DNA of 64,000 nucleotides from Yersinia entomophaga. Its GTDB lineage: Bacteria; Pseudomonadota; Gammaproteobacteria; Enterobacterales; Enterobacteriaceae. Of the stretch, positions 1-9,874 are shown in pieces. The first letter of the stretch is position 1, and every line of letters starts with the position of its first letter. The DNA is taken from positions 1,747,610-1,811,609 of the forward strand of contig NZ_CP010029.1 in assembly GCF_001656035.1 (NCBI RefSeq), written 5' to 3'. A program made the translations under genes and the position numbers. Below the pieces are notes generated by a model that made no database searches, was not told where the DNA came from, and saw only the letters and a program-made list of their open reading frames with translations.

Positions 1-282
1 CAGTTGGGTGCCATCGATGCCAGCAATGGAGAAAATACCGCCTTGCTGAACTTCACACAAGAATGCAGTTTCTTCGCCCAGAGAGGCCGTAACTGTTACG
101 CGCAGTACCACTTCATACACATCTTCAGCCAGCTGACTGGAAGCAGTATCAAGATCAAGTTTAACTTCTGGCTGCCAATCCTGCTGGAAAACCTGCGGTG
201 CATTTGGCGCTTCGAAAGAGATATCCTTGGTATAAATACGTTGGATCTGGAAAGCCATCTCTGTGTTGTTTTGTTCTGACAT
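1..282 (-). CDS. secB: Protein-export chaperone SecB (N-terminal 94 residues; continues past the left edge)
   Basis: SecB is a cytoplasmic tetrameric chaperone that keeps precursor proteins unfolded and hands them to SecA at the Sec translocase. Translating the minus strand from the ATG at 282 gives [20 protein letters not shown], closely matching E. coli SecB, and continues through the conserved core ([16 protein letters not shown]) to the window edge; the C-terminal third is not in the window. It lies downstream of grxC and yibN on the same strand, the order seen in E. coli (yibN-grxC-secB), so it is probably the last of these genes in an operon. No defect is visible in the part present. 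Confidence 0.97.
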   Translation of the reverse strand, partial: MSEQNNTEMAFQIQRIYTKDISFEAPNAPQVFQQDWQPEVKLDLDTASSQLAEDVYEVVLRVTVTASLGEETAFLCEVQQGGIFSIAGIDGTQL

Positions 283-353
283 GTGTAAAAGTACCCTTAG
301 TTAGACATCCTTATTAAACAGCACTACCGCCGTGGGAATCCCCATCGACGAGT

Positions 354-602
354 TTAAAGCAGTGGGTCAAGCCCACCGCGCGCATCCAGCGCATGTAAAT
401 CATCGCAGCCACCTATGTGCTGCCCATCAATAAATATCTGAGGTACGGTGGAACGTCCGCTGCGTTCAATCATAACTTCACGCGTCGCCATATCACCATC
501 AATCGCGATTTCCTCGAACGCTGCACCTTTGCTGTTTAACAGCGCTTTTGCGCGAACGCAAAACGGGCAGGTCGCTTTGGTGTATATCTCAATTTTCGCC
601 AT
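354..602 (-). CDS. grxC: Glutaredoxin 3
   Basis: Small glutathione-dependent thiol-disulfide oxidoreductase, 82 residues as in E. coli. It begins MAKIEIYTKATCPFCVRAKA with the active-site CPFC (E. coli has CPYC), and carries the TVPQIFID cis-proline segment and the GGCDDLHALDARG glutathione-binding tail. I place the start at the ATG at 602, with a GAGG motif nine bases upstream; an in-frame TTG two codons earlier would be too close to that ribosome site. It sits between yibN and secB, all on the minus strand, so probably co-transcribed. Confidence 0.97.
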   Translation of the reverse strand: MAKIEIYTKATCPFCVRAKALLNSKGAAFEEIAIDGDMATREVMIERSGRSTVPQIFIDGQHIGGCDDLHALDARGGLDPLL

Positions 603-666
603 TGACAAAACCTCAGTTATATTAATATTCCGTTGATAAAGCGATGGTTTTATTACTTACCACGTT

Positions 667-1101
667 TTATTTACCGCGAGCCAGAGGCAGATTTTCACCG
701 CTCCAGCCAGAGATACCCTCTTTCAGAGTAAATACAGGTTCAAAACCGGCTTTGTTCAAATTTTCGGCAGACGTACGAGACGCAGTACCGTTAGCACAAA
801 CAACAATAATAGGCTGCGCTTTATGCTTTTCCAACTCGCCCAAGCTGCCGTTTTTAATTTCAGTCGGCGTTAGGTTAATGGAGCTGGCGATATGGCCCTT
901 GCGGTAATCTTCGCGCGAACGGGTATCGACAACAACCGCATCTTCTTTGTTAATCAAACGCGTAGCTTCACCACGAGTGATTTCTTTTACTTTAGACAGG
1001 CTGCTTTTAAAGGTGGTGACGATCACGGCAACCAGCAAAGCCACCCAAGCCAGACTCAAAATAGGATGCTGGCTAATGAATTGCATAATTTCTTGCAACA
1101 T
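667..1101 (-). CDS. yibN: Membrane-anchored rhodanese-like protein YibN
   Basis: 144 residues: one N-terminal transmembrane segment (about residues 10-30, [20 protein letters not shown]) followed by a cytoplasmic rhodanese domain (about 45-140). The [19 protein letters not shown] segment is the typical first half of the fold. The active-site loop reads VVCANGTAS, so a cysteine sits where sulfurtransferases carry the persulfide; the E. coli protein as I recall it lacks a cysteine there, so this copy may be catalytically competent. First gene of a yibN-grxC-secB cluster, divergent from gpmM across about 300 bp. Confidence 0.9.
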   Translation of the reverse strand: MLQEIMQFISQHPILSLAWVALLVAVIVTTFKSSLSKVKEITRGEATRLINKEDAVVVDTRSREDYRKGHIASSINLTPTEIKNGSLGELEKHKAQPIIVVCANGTASRTSAENLNKAGFEPVFTLKEGISGWSGENLPLARGK

Positions 1102-1402
1102 AGGGGGAAAAACTCCCGTTAGTTAGGGGTCAATATTCAAGGTCACAGAGTATACCTGCGCGTTGCAGCAAATACAGCCAGTAAGCAAGTGGTATTGCAG
1201 AAACTGAGAGGGATCGCGGAAAGTTTTCATCATTTAAACCACCACAATCACGCCCATCCCACGCCAACCTTGATCTCTTTGGGCTATTTTTAACCTGCTT
1301 TGTAGTAAAATTACGAAAGCGATAAGTGTCAATAGCCATGAGCGACCCACGTATAACCCATGCCTATTAACACTTGGACTTATAAGAAAATGAGGTTAAG
1401 CA
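1102..1402. other. Divergent intergenic region between yibN and gpmM
   Basis: About 300 bases separating the divergent yibN and gpmM genes; promoters for both must lie here. I see no convincing sigma-70 pair, and the one open frame inside (minus, 1130-1339) has no family resemblance or ribosome site. A ribosome site GAGG precedes the gpmM ATG by 8 bases. Confidence 0.6.
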
Positions 1403-2950
1403 ATGTCGAGCAATAAAAAACCATTAGTTCTGACTATTCTGGATGGCTATGGCCACCGTGAAGACCATCAGGATAACGCTATTTTGAATGCCAAAACGCC
1501 AGTGATGGACCGCTTGTGGCAGCAAAATCCGCACACGCTGATTGCTGCTTCCGGTCTGGACGTCGGGTTGCCAGACGGTCAGATGGGTAACTCTGAAGTT
1601 GGCCACGTCAATCTGGGCGCGGGTCGCATTGTTTATCAGGATTTAACCCGCCTAGATAAAGAGATCAAAGAGGGCGATTTCTTTGTTAACCCGACGCTGA
1701 CCGCCGCCGTTGATAAAGCAGTAAAAGCTGGCAAAGCGGTACACATCATGGGCCTGCTATCCGCCGGTGGGGTTCACAGCCACGAAGCGCATATTCTGGC
1801 GATGGTCGAGCTGGCTGCCCAACGCGGTGCCGAGAAAATCTACCTGCACGCCTTCCTCGATGGCCGTGATACGCCGCCGCGTAGCGCCGAGTCCTCTTTG
1901 AAAATGTTTAGCGATAAATTTGCTGCATTAGGCAAAGGCCGTATCGCCTCCATTATTGGTCGTTACTACGCAATGGATCGCGATAACCGCTGGGATCGCG
2001 TCCAACTGGCTTATGACCTGCTAACTCAGGCCAAGGGCGAGTTTACCGCAGCCAACGCCATGCAGGGTTTGGCTGATGCCTATACCCGCGGCGAAAACGA
2101 CGAATTTGTAAAACCGACGGTGATTCAAGCCGCTGGCGAACCCGATGCCGCTATGAATGATGGCGACGCGCTGATCTTTATGAACTTCCGCGCCGACCGC
2201 GCTCGTCAGATCACTCGCACCTTTATTAATCCAGACTTTGACGGCTTCAAGCGCGATAAAGTAGTTAACTTCGGCGATTTCGTGATGTTGACCGAGTATG
2301 CAGCCGATATCAATGCTGCCTGCGCTTATCCGCCAGCATCACTGGTTAATACCTTTGGCGAATGGTTAATGAAGCACGATAAAACCCAGTTACGCATTTC
2401 TGAAACTGAGAAATATGCTCACGTCACCTTCTTCTACAACGGCGGCGTTGAAGAACCATTTAAAGGTGAAGACCGTATTCTAGTGAATTCACCGAAAGTG
2501 GCGACTTATGATCTACAGCCAGAAATGAGTTCTGCCGAGCTGACCGAAAAACTGGTCGGGGCGATCGGCAGCGGTAAATACGATGTCATCATCTGTAACT
2601 ATCCAAATGGCGATATGGTTGGTCATACCGGTGATTATGATGCGGCAGTAAAAGCGATCGAAACGCTGGATGGCTGTATTGCACAGGTTGTTGATGCAGT
2701 TAAAGCTGCTGACGGTCAGTTGCTGATTACCGCAGACCACGGCAACGCCGAGCAAATGCGCGATCCGGCGACAGGTCAGGCTCACACCGCCCACACCAGC
2801 CTGCCGGTTCCGCTGATTTACGTCGGCAATAAACCGGTTGCCGCGGTGGCTGGCGGTAAGCTTTCTGATATCGCGCCAACCATGCTGTCACTAATGGAAA
2901 TGGAAATCCCGCAAGAGATGACTGGTAAGCCGCTGTTCATCGTGGAATAA
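1403..2950 (+). CDS. gpmM: 2,3-bisphosphoglycerate-independent phosphoglycerate mutase
   Basis: Interconverts 3- and 2-phosphoglycerate in glycolysis using two Mn2+ ions. 515 residues, the usual length. The alkaline-phosphatase-type metal site is visible at the start ([12 protein letters not shown]), the catalytic phosphoserine in [18 protein letters not shown], substrate-binding [14 protein letters not shown] and [14 protein letters not shown], and the second metal cluster [13 protein letters not shown] with [10 protein letters not shown]. Start has a GAGG ribosome site. The envC start follows nine bases after the stop, so gpmM, envC and yibQ form one transcription unit as in E. coli. Confidence 0.98.
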   Translation: MSSNKKPLVLTILDGYGHREDHQDNAILNAKTPVMDRLWQQNPHTLIAASGLDVGLPDGQMGNSEVGHVNLGAGRIVYQDLTRLDKEIKEGDFFVNPTLTAAVDKAVKAGKAVHIMGLLSAGGVHSHEAHILAMVELAAQRGAEKIYLHAFLDGRDTPPRSAESSLKMFSDKFAALGKGRIASIIGRYYAMDRDNRWDRVQLAYDLLTQAKGEFTAANAMQGLADAYTRGENDEFVKPTVIQAAGEPDAAMNDGDALIFMNFRADRARQITRTFINPDFDGFKRDKVVNFGDFVMLTEYAADINAACAYPPASLVNTFGEWLMKHDKTQLRISETEKYAHVTFFYNGGVEEPFKGEDRILVNSPKVATYDLQPEMSSAELTEKLVGAIGSGKYDVIICNYPNGDMVGHTGDYDAAVKAIETLDGCIAQVVDAVKAADGQLLITADHGNAEQMRDPATGQAHTAHTSLPVPLIYVGNKPVAAVAGGKLSDIAPTMLSLMEMEIPQEMTGKPLFIVE

Positions 2951-2959
2951 TCCTTTCTT

Positions 2960-4333
2960 ATGAAGGATAAGGCGTTATTTGCACGTTTGATGGTGACTGA
3001 AAACGCAACCCCCGGCAGCAGCCAATCCCCAGTGGGCCTGCTGCCAACCCGGTTTACGCGTCGTCCGTTAGCCATACTGTACGCCAGCGTTTTTTGCGCT
3101 GGCGTCTTGCTATTGCCATTATCCAGCCAGGCTGCAGATGCTCCCGTTGCTGCAAAAACGGCCGATAACAAGAGCCAATTGAAAACTATTCAGCAAAATA
3201 TTGCTGAAAAAGAGAAAAGCGTTCAGCAACAAAAACAGCAACGCAGCGCACTGCTCGATCAGCTGAAACAACAAGAAAATACTATTGCCCAAGCCAGCCG
3301 TAGCCTGCGCGACACCCAAGCCACTTTGACTGAGTTGGGTAAAGACGTCGCCAAGCTCAACGGCTCGATTGAAAAACTGCAAAGTCAGCAGTCACTCCAG
3401 CAAAATATTCTAGCTAAACAGTTGGATGCAGCCTTTAAACAAGGGCAGCACAGCGGATTGCAACTCATTCTTAGCGGTGAGGAAAGTCAGCGTAGCGAAC
3501 GCATTCTGGCCTATTTCAGCTATCTGAATGAAGCCCGTCTGAAATCAATCAATACGTTAAAACAGACTCGAAGCGATCTCGCGGTGCAGAAAAAAACGCT
3601 GGTAGAAAAACAGCAACAGCAGAAATCCCTATTGAACGAACAACAGTCTCAGCAACAGAAGCTGGAACAGGCTCGTTCAGCACGTAAAAAAACGCTGATT
3701 TCTCTGGAAGCCTCGCTGGAAAAAGACCAGCAGGGTCTGGCGGAACTGAAACAGAATGAAACCCGTCTGCGCGATCAAATAGCCAAAGCAGAACGGGAAG
3801 CCAAAGCCCGCGCTGAACGAGAAGCCAAAGAGGCCGCGCGGGTTCGAGAGCAGATTAAGCTTAAAGAGCAACAAGCGAAGAAAACCGGCTCTAGCTATAA
3901 GCCGAGCGAAAGTGAGCGCTCTCTGATGGCACGTACCGGCGGTTTAGGTCGCCCAAGTGGGCAGGCTTTGTGGCCAGTACGCGGTAATGTTACACATAGA
4001 TTTGGTGAAGTATTACAGGGAGAACTACGCTGGAAAGGTATGGTTATTTCCGCGCCAGAAGGCAGCGAAGTCAAAGCCATTGCCGATGGCCGCGTCCTGC
4101 TGGCCGACTGGTTACAGGGCTACGGTCTCGTCGTCGTCGTTGAACACGGTAAAGGCGATATGAGTTTGTATGGTTATAACCAAAGCGCGTTAGTCAGCGT
4201 TGGGACTCAGGTTAGAGCCGGCCAGCCGATTGCTCTGGTCGGTACCAGCGGAGGCCAGGGTGAGCCTTCTCTGTATTTCGAGATCCGTCGTCAGGGACAG
4301 GCGGTCAACCCACAACCCTGGTTAGGAAGATAG
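2960..4333 (+). CDS. envC: Murein hydrolase activator EnvC
   Basis: Periplasmic divisome protein that activates the amidases AmiA and AmiB for daughter-cell separation. Signal peptide around residues 36-59 (LAILYASVFCAGVLLLPL, then SSQAAD), a long Gln/Lys-rich coiled coil (about 65-320), and a C-terminal LytM domain (about 335-457). The LytM domain is degenerate (GELRWKGMV and SLYGYNQ where metal-binding His/Asp would lie), as expected for a regulator rather than a hydrolase. At 457 residues it is longer than the E. coli protein (419); part of this is an N-terminal extension before the signal peptide, so a later start is possible, though no internal start has a better ribosome site. Confidence 0.95.
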   Translation: MKDKALFARLMVTENATPGSSQSPVGLLPTRFTRRPLAILYASVFCAGVLLLPLSSQAADAPVAAKTADNKSQLKTIQQNIAEKEKSVQQQKQQRSALLDQLKQQENTIAQASRSLRDTQATLTELGKDVAKLNGSIEKLQSQQSLQQNILAKQLDAAFKQGQHSGLQLILSGEESQRSERILAYFSYLNEARLKSINTLKQTRSDLAVQKKTLVEKQQQQKSLLNEQQSQQQKLEQARSARKKTLISLEASLEKDQQGLAELKQNETRLRDQIAKAEREAKARAEREAKEAARVREQIKLKEQQAKKTGSSYKPSESERSLMARTGGLGRPSGQALWPVRGNVTHRFGEVLQGELRWKGMVISAPEGSEVKAIADGRVLLADWLQGYGLVVVVEHGKGDMSLYGYNQSALVSVGTQVRAGQPIALVGTSGGQGEPSLYFEIRRQGQAVNPQPWLGR

Positions 4334-4356
4334 GGAATTGAATTAGGGAAAAAGCA

Positions 4357-5310
4357 TTGCGCTATTTTAAAGCTCGCTCACTGTTTGTATTCGGCACTTT
4401 GCTGATAGCCTGCTCCGCGCAGGCAGGAAAATTATCTATTGTTATCGATGACTTCGGTTATCGCCCGCAGAACGAAAACAAAATTCTCCAGATGCCGTTA
4501 CCGATCTCGGTGGCCATCTTGCCTAATGCTCCCCACGCCAAAGAAATGGCCATCAAAGCCCACAGCCAAGGGCGTGAGGTTCTTATCCATCTGCCGATGG
4601 CACCCTTGAGCAAGCAGCCATTAGAACGGGATACTTTGCAGCCTAATATGAGCAGCGAAGAAATTCAGCGCATTATTCGTCAGGCGGTAAACAACGTTCC
4701 TTACGCCGTAGGTATGAATAATCATATGGGTAGCGCAATGACTTCCAGCCTGTCCGGAATGCAAAAAGTCATGCAGGCGCTGGAACATTATCAGCTGTAT
4801 TTTCTGGATAGCGTGACAATCGGCAATACTCAGGCCAGCCGGGCAGCGGAAGGCACTGGCGTTAAAGTCATAAAACGCAAAGTTTTTCTGGATGATGTGC
4901 AGAATGATGCGGCTATTCGTCAGCAGTTCAATCGCGCCATTCAGCTAGCGCGTAAAAATGGTTCGGCTATTGCCATCGGGCATCCTCATCCCTCTACCAT
5001 TCGGGTATTGCAGCAGATGCTGCCGGAATTACCGTCAGATATCGTATTGGTTCGCCCTAGTGCGTTACTGAATGAACCGGTGCAGCATAATTCAGGCACG
5101 CTGACGCCAGTCAAGCCGGTTAAATCACGCGATCCGTTTAAAGACAGCAGGTTAAAAGCCATTAAGCAATGTAAAATGAAAGCGGGACATACGCCAGAGA
5201 AAATCTACGCCGACGAGATGTTTAAAATTCTGGGGGAAAGTCTGATACAAAGCCCAGTGGCGACTTTCGTGCAGCAGCGCTGGCATTTCTGGTTTAACAA
5301 AACCAAATAA
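4357..5310 (+). CDS. yibQ: Divergent polysaccharide deacetylase family protein YibQ
   Basis: 317 residues with a signal peptide (LFVFGTLLIACSAQA followed by GKLSIVIDDFGYRP). The mature part is the YibQ/DUF610 fold related to polysaccharide deacetylases: IVIDDFG, HLPMAPLSK, NNHMGS, FLDSVTIGNTQ and GHPHPSTIRVL are the conserved patches. Function is not established; its fixed place behind gpmM-envC suggests an envelope role. The start is a TTG (RYFKARSL follows), preceded by TTAGGG at suitable distance; no ATG fits the signal peptide. It is followed directly by a bidirectional terminator. Confidence 0.9.
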   Translation: MRYFKARSLFVFGTLLIACSAQAGKLSIVIDDFGYRPQNENKILQMPLPISVAILPNAPHAKEMAIKAHSQGREVLIHLPMAPLSKQPLERDTLQPNMSSEEIQRIIRQAVNNVPYAVGMNNHMGSAMTSSLSGMQKVMQALEHYQLYFLDSVTIGNTQASRAAEGTGVKVIKRKVFLDDVQNDAAIRQQFNRAIQLARKNGSAIAIGHPHPSTIRVLQQMLPELPSDIVLVRPSALLNEPVQHNSGTLTPVKPVKSRDPFKDSRLKAIKQCKMKAGHTPEKIYADEMFKILGESLIQSPVATFVQQRWHFWFNKTK

Positions 5311-5343
5311 AACAATGCCGGGTCATCATGCCCGGCATTGTTT
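5310..5343. terminator. Bidirectional terminator between yibQ and tdh
   Basis: A 12-bp perfect stem (AACAATGCCGGG at 5311-5322 with CCCGGCATTGTT at 5331-5342) and an 8-base loop, A-rich on the left and T-rich on the right, so it can serve the convergent yibQ and tdh transcripts. Confidence 0.9.
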
Positions 5344-5371
5344 ATCTACCTGATAGAATCTCAGTTAGCCG

Positions 5372-6397
5372 TTAATCCCAGCTCAATACGACTTTCCCTG
5401 ATTGACCAGAGCGCATAGCGTCAAAGCCTTTCTGGAACTCATCGATAGAGAAACGGTGAGTAATGATTGGTGTTAAATCCAGACCAGACTGAATTAATGC
5501 AGCCATTTTGTACCAGGTTTCGAACATCTCGCGACCGTAGATACCTTTAATAAACAGCCCTTTAAAGATAACCTGATTCCAGTCGATAGACATATCGGAT
5601 GGCGGTATCCCTAGCATGGCAATGCGGCCGCCGTGGTTCATCGCATTCAGCAAAGTACGGAAAGCTGGCGGCGCGCCGGACATTTCCAGACCCACATCAA
5701 AACCTTCGGTCATACCCAGATCAGTCATCACGTCGTTCAGGTTTTCTTTACTAACGTTTACCGCGCGAGTGACGCCCATTTTGCGCGCCAAATCGAGGCG
5801 ATATTCATTCACGTCAGTAATAACCACGTTACGCGCACCGACATGTTTACACACCGCTGCGGCCATGATGCCAATAGGACCAGCGCCGGAAACCAGCACA
5901 TCTTCCCCCACCAGATCGAAGGACAATGCAGTGTGAACCGCGTTACCAAACGGATCGAAAATGGCGGCCAGCTCATCGGGAATGTTGTCAGGAATTTTGA
6001 ACGCATTGAAGGCAGGAATCACCAGATATTCAGCGAATGAACCCGGGCGGTTAACACCGACGCCAATGGTATTACGGCACAGGTGAGTGCGGCCTCCGCG
6101 ACAGTTACGGCAATGTCCGCAGGTAATATGCCCTTCGCCAGAAACGCGATCGCCAATGGAAAAACCTTTAACTTCCTGACCGATAGCGACAATTTTACCG
6201 ACGTATTCATGCCCTACAACCATAGGAACCGGGATAGTTTTTTGTGACCATTCATCCCAGTTATAAATATGCACATCCGTACCGCAAATCGCCGTTTTAG
6301 CGATTTTGATCATAATGTCATTGTGACCCAATTCAGGCTGAGGCACATCGGTCATCCAAATGCCTTCTTCCGCTTTCAGCTTAGATAGTGCTTTCAT
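5372..6397 (-). CDS. tdh: L-threonine 3-dehydrogenase
   Basis: Zinc- and NAD-dependent medium-chain dehydrogenase that oxidises threonine to 2-amino-3-ketobutyrate. 341 residues as in E. coli. Catalytic zinc ligands are in [16 protein letters not shown] and GHEYVGKI; the structural zinc cluster is [15 protein letters not shown]; the NAD-binding GAGPIG lies mid-protein. It begins ten bases after kbl on the minus strand, so the two enzymes are co-expressed; the unstable product passes to Kbl. In E. coli the operon is Lrp-controlled, but I did not find an Lrp site here. Confidence 0.98.
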   Translation of the reverse strand: MKALSKLKAEEGIWMTDVPQPELGHNDIMIKIAKTAICGTDVHIYNWDEWSQKTIPVPMVVGHEYVGKIVAIGQEVKGFSIGDRVSGEGHITCGHCRNCRGGRTHLCRNTIGVGVNRPGSFAEYLVIPAFNAFKIPDNIPDELAAIFDPFGNAVHTALSFDLVGEDVLVSGAGPIGIMAAAVCKHVGARNVVITDVNEYRLDLARKMGVTRAVNVSKENLNDVMTDLGMTEGFDVGLEMSGAPPAFRTLLNAMNHGGRIAMLGIPPSDMSIDWNQVIFKGLFIKGIYGREMFETWYKMAALIQSGLDLTPIITHRFSIDEFQKGFDAMRSGQSGKVVLSWD

Positions 6398-6406
6398 TGA
6401 AATTCC

Positions 6407-7603
6407 TTATGCAATAACGCCTAGTTGTTTACCAATGCGCACGAATGCATTGATGGTACGTTCAACCTGCTCAGTCGTGTGTTCAGCAGACATTTGGGTG
6501 CGAATCCGCGCCCGACCTTTCGGCACGACCGGATAAAAGAAACCGGTAACGTAAATACCTTCCTTCAGCAACGCGTTAGCAAATTCCTGCGCTAATTTAG
6601 CTTCGCCCAGCATTACCGGAATAATCGCATGGTCGGCTCCTGCCAACGTGAAACCAGCCGCCGTCATTTTTTCGCGGAATAGACGGGCGTTAGCCCACAG
6701 GCGTTCCCGCAGAGCATCCCCTTGTTCCAGCAGAGAAAGGACTTCAATGGACGCTGCAACAATCGCCGGAGCCAATGAGTTAGAGAACAGGTACGGACGT
6801 GAACGCTGGCGCAGCCATTCCACCACTTCTTTACGGCCTGCGGTATAGCCGCCGGATGCGCCGCCCAACGCTTTACCCAAAGTACCAGTGATAATATCAA
6901 CACGACCCATCACTTCGCAGTATTCATGGGTGCCGCGCCCGTTGGCACCAACAAAGCCTACTGCGTGGGAATCATCAACCATCACCAGCGCTTTATATTG
7001 ATCGGCCAAATCACAAACGCCTTTCAGGTTAGCAATCACGCCGTCCATAGAAAACACGCCATCAGTGGCGATCATGATATGACGAGCGCCGTCCGCTTTT
7101 GCCTGCTTCAGTTGGGTTTCCAGCTCAGCCATATCATTGTTAGCGTAGCGATAACGCTTGGCTTTACACAGACGCACGCCGTCAATAATTGACGCATGGT
7201 TTAACGCATCGGAAATAATGGCATCTTCCGGCCCCAACAGCGCTTCAAACAGCCCGCCGTTGGCATCAAAACAGGAAGAATAGAGAATGGCATCTTCCAT
7301 CCCCAGGAAGCTGGCGATCTTCTGCTCCAGCTGCTTGTGGCTGTCCTGCGTACCGCAAATAAAGCGCACGGAGGCCATACCAAAACCGTGTGTGTCCATC
7401 CCTTTTTTCGCGGCAGCGATCAGCGCCGGATGGTTAGCCAGCCCCAGATAGTTATTAGCACAGAAATTGATTACATGACTTCCATCAGCTACAGCGATAT
7501 CGACTTGCTGGGCGGAAGTGATAATCCGCTCTTCTTTATACAAACCTTCAGCACGGGTAGTAGCCAGTTGTTGTTCTAGTTGTTGATAGAAAGACGCGGG
7601 CAT
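6407..7603 (-). CDS. kbl: 2-amino-3-ketobutyrate CoA ligase (glycine C-acetyltransferase)
   Basis: PLP enzyme that cleaves 2-amino-3-ketobutyrate with CoA to glycine and acetyl-CoA, the second step of threonine degradation. 398 residues. Conserved [34 protein letters not shown] and the PLP-lysine motif [14 protein letters not shown] are all present. First gene of the kbl-tdh operon, divergent from rfaD with about 240 bases between them. Confidence 0.98.
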   Translation of the reverse strand: MPASFYQQLEQQLATTRAEGLYKEERIITSAQQVDIAVADGSHVINFCANNYLGLANHPALIAAAKKGMDTHGFGMASVRFICGTQDSHKQLEQKIASFLGMEDAILYSSCFDANGGLFEALLGPEDAIISDALNHASIIDGVRLCKAKRYRYANNDMAELETQLKQAKADGARHIMIATDGVFSMDGVIANLKGVCDLADQYKALVMVDDSHAVGFVGANGRGTHEYCEVMGRVDIITGTLGKALGGASGGYTAGRKEVVEWLRQRSRPYLFSNSLAPAIVAASIEVLSLLEQGDALRERLWANARLFREKMTAAGFTLAGADHAIIPVMLGEAKLAQEFANALLKEGIYVTGFFYPVVPKGRARIRTQMSAEHTTEQVERTINAFVRIGKQLGVIA

Positions 7604-7781
7604 TCGGTTATCTCCAGATTTGGCAATTTCGCCTCACATTTTACTAAGTTGCTGGCTTACTGACGAGAAACCTTGTTAGAGAATGTAAGAAATGCAGCAT
7701 ATATCACGGGGAACTATCCTAAAGCCCCATACAAAAAGGGCGATTACCCCCCTTCCGGCTGTGCGCTTACGCATGAAATGT

Positions 7782-7787
7782 TATGAT
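7782..7787 (+). promoter_or_regulatory. Possible extended -10 element of the rfaD-waaF-waaC operon
   Basis: TATGAT preceded by TG with one intervening base, about 55 bases upstream of the rfaD ATG. The matching -35 (CTGTGC, 17-base spacer) is poor, so this rests mainly on the extended -10. A nearby CCCCATAC resembles a sigma-32 -10, but no -35 partner is visible. Confidence 0.35.
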
Positions 7788-7847
7788 GGCACCAAATAAT
7801 GTGTAGGGCATTGTGCCCAACCAAGCAGATTAATAAGGGTGAACCTG

Positions 7848-8780
7848 ATGATTATCGTCACTGGCGGCGCCGGTTTTATTGGCAGCAACATCGTTAAGGC
7901 ACTGAATGATATAGGATATAAAGATATTCTAGTGGTAGATAACCTGAAAGACGGCACTAAGTTCGTCAATCTGGTCGATCTGGACATCGCGGATTACATG
8001 GATAAAGAAGATTTTGTCGCTAGCATTGTTGCCGGTGATGATATGGGCGATATCGACGCCATCTTCCATGAAGGCGCTTGCTCCTCTACCACCGAGTGGG
8101 ATGGCAAGTACATGATGGATAACAACTATCAGTACTCCAAAGACATTCTGCATTTCTGTCTGGATCGCGGTATTCCATTCCTGTATGCCTCTTCAGCTGC
8201 AACTTACGGTGGCCGAACCGATAATTTCATTGAAGATCGCCAATATGAGCAGCCACTGAACGTTTACGGCTACTCAAAATTCCTGTTCGATCAATATGTT
8301 CGTGAAATTCTGCCGCAAGCGGATTCACAAATTTGTGGCTTCCGCTATTTCAACGTCTACGGACCGCGCGAAGGCCATAAAGGCAGCATGGCGAGCGTTG
8401 CTTTCCACCTGAACAATCAAATCAACGCTGGTGAAGCACCTAAACTGTTCGCTGGCAGCGAGAACTTTAAACGCGATTTCATCTATGTCGGTGACGTAGC
8501 TGCGGTCAATCTGTGGTTCTGGCAGAACGGCGTTTCCGGTATTTTCAACTGCGGAACTGGCCGTGCCGAATCCTTCCAGGCAGTGGCGGACGCCGTGGTG
8601 GAATACCATCAGAGCGGGCCAGTGGAATACATTCCATTCCCGGAAAAACTGAAAGGTCGCTATCAGGCATTCACTCAGGCCGACCTGACCAACCTACGCG
8701 CAGCCGGTTATGACAAACCGTTCAAAACCGTCGCCGAAGGGGTAAAAGAGTATCTGGGCTGGTTAAATCGCCCTATTTAA
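7848..8780 (+). CDS. rfaD: ADP-L-glycero-D-manno-heptose 6-epimerase
   Basis: Last step of ADP-heptose synthesis for the LPS inner core. 310 residues, an extended SDR enzyme: NAD motif [16 protein letters not shown] at the N-terminus, [13 protein letters not shown], the YGYSK catalytic Tyr-Lys and [20 protein letters not shown]. The ATG at 7848 is chosen because AAGGGTG lies six bases before it and it matches the E. coli N-terminus (MIIVTGG); a GTG three codons earlier is in frame. It leads a tight operon with waaF and waaC. Confidence 0.98.
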   Translation: MIIVTGGAGFIGSNIVKALNDIGYKDILVVDNLKDGTKFVNLVDLDIADYMDKEDFVASIVAGDDMGDIDAIFHEGACSSTTEWDGKYMMDNNYQYSKDILHFCLDRGIPFLYASSAATYGGRTDNFIEDRQYEQPLNVYGYSKFLFDQYVREILPQADSQICGFRYFNVYGPREGHKGSMASVAFHLNNQINAGEAPKLFAGSENFKRDFIYVGDVAAVNLWFWQNGVSGIFNCGTGRAESFQAVADAVVEYHQSGPVEYIPFPEKLKGRYQAFTQADLTNLRAAGYDKPFKTVAEGVKEYLGWLNRPI

Positions 8781-8809
8781 GTCATTCGCTGCAAGGAATT
8801 GATAACGGT

Positions 8810-9874
8810 ATGAGAATACTGGTCATCGGCCCTTCTTGGGTTGGCGATATGATGATGTCGCAAAGTTTGTACCGCACCCTGAAGGCCGAATATCCGGCAG
8901 CAGAGATTGATGTGATGGCACCCGCGTGGTGCCGTCCACTTCTGGCCAGAATGCCAGAGGTGCGCCGCGCTATCCCAATGCCGCTCGGTCATGGGGTATT
9001 TAATCTGGAAGGCCGTCGCCGTTTGGGTATCGCTTTGCGCGAGGAAGCCTATGATCGCGCCTATGTCTTACCCAATTCGTTCAAATCTGCGTTAATACCC
9101 TACTTTTCCGGTATTCGTCAGCGTACAGGCTGGCGCGGTGAAATGCGTTATTTCCTGCTCAACGATATGCGCATTCTGGATAAACAGGCTTTCCCGCTGA
9201 TGGTTCAGCGTTATGTTGCGCTGGCTTACGATAAGTCGCGAATTACTTCCGAAGCCGATCTGCCGCAGCCCATTCTCTGGCCGCAGTTACAGGTGCAGGA
9301 TGAAGAAATTGCGGAAACCACCGCCGCTTTTAATCTCAGCGATAATCGGCCAATCATCGGTTTTTGTCCCGGTGCCGAATTTGGCCCAGCCAAACGTTGG
9401 CCGCACTACCATTACGCCACTTTGGCACAAAAACTCATTGATGACGGTTATCAAATCACCCTGTTTGGTTCTGAAAAAGACCATAAAGCGGGAGAAGATA
9501 TTCGTCAGGCACTTCAGGCAGAAAGTCGCGATTTCTGCCTGAATCTGGCTGGGCAAACGACGCTGGATCAAGCGGTAATACTGATTGCCGCCTGTAGCGC
9601 CGTGGTGAGCAACGATTCCGGCCTGATGCACGTTGCCGCCGCGTTGAACAAACCTTTGGTGGCCTTATATGGCCCAAGCAGCCCAGCCTTCACACCGCCA
9701 CTTTCAGATAAAGCGACGGTTATTCGTTTGATTACCGGCTACCACAAAGTGCGCAAAGGAGATGCCGATCAAGGCTACCACCAAAGCCTGATCGACATTC
9801 AGCCAGAGCAGGTTTTGGCCGCACTACAGCTGCAGTTGGCAACACAGTCTTCAACGGTAAATGAGGCGCACTGA
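8810..9874 (+). CDS. waaF: ADP-heptose:LPS heptosyltransferase II
   Basis: Adds the second L-glycero-D-manno-heptose to the LPS inner core at the inner face of the inner membrane. 354 residues, glycosyltransferase family 9. It begins MRILVIGPSWVGDMMMSQSL; the C-terminal donor-binding half has FCPGAEFGPAKRWP and NDSGLMHVAAALNKPLVALYG, both diagnostic. It starts 29 bases after rfaD and its stop overlaps the waaC start by one base, consistent with one mRNA. Confidence 0.97.
   Translation: MRILVIGPSWVGDMMMSQSLYRTLKAEYPAAEIDVMAPAWCRPLLARMPEVRRAIPMPLGHGVFNLEGRRRLGIALREEAYDRAYVLPNSFKSALIPYFSGIRQRTGWRGEMRYFLLNDMRILDKQAFPLMVQRYVALAYDKSRITSEADLPQPILWPQLQVQDEEIAETTAAFNLSDNRPIIGFCPGAEFGPAKRWPHYHYATLAQKLIDDGYQITLFGSEKDHKAGEDIRQALQAESRDFCLNLAGQTTLDQAVILIAACSAVVSNDSGLMHVAAALNKPLVALYGPSSPAFTPPLSDKATVIRLITGYHKVRKGDADQGYHQSLIDIQPEQVLAALQLQLATQSSTVNEAH

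Noticed and set aside
1130..1339. 69-codon minus-strand open frame in the yibN-gpmM gap
   Set aside because: No ribosome site, no similarity I recognise, and it would occupy the promoter region.
7720..7735. CCCCATAC as a sigma-32 -10 for rfaD
   Set aside because: rfaD is heat-induced in E. coli, but no CTTGAA-like -35 lies at proper distance here.
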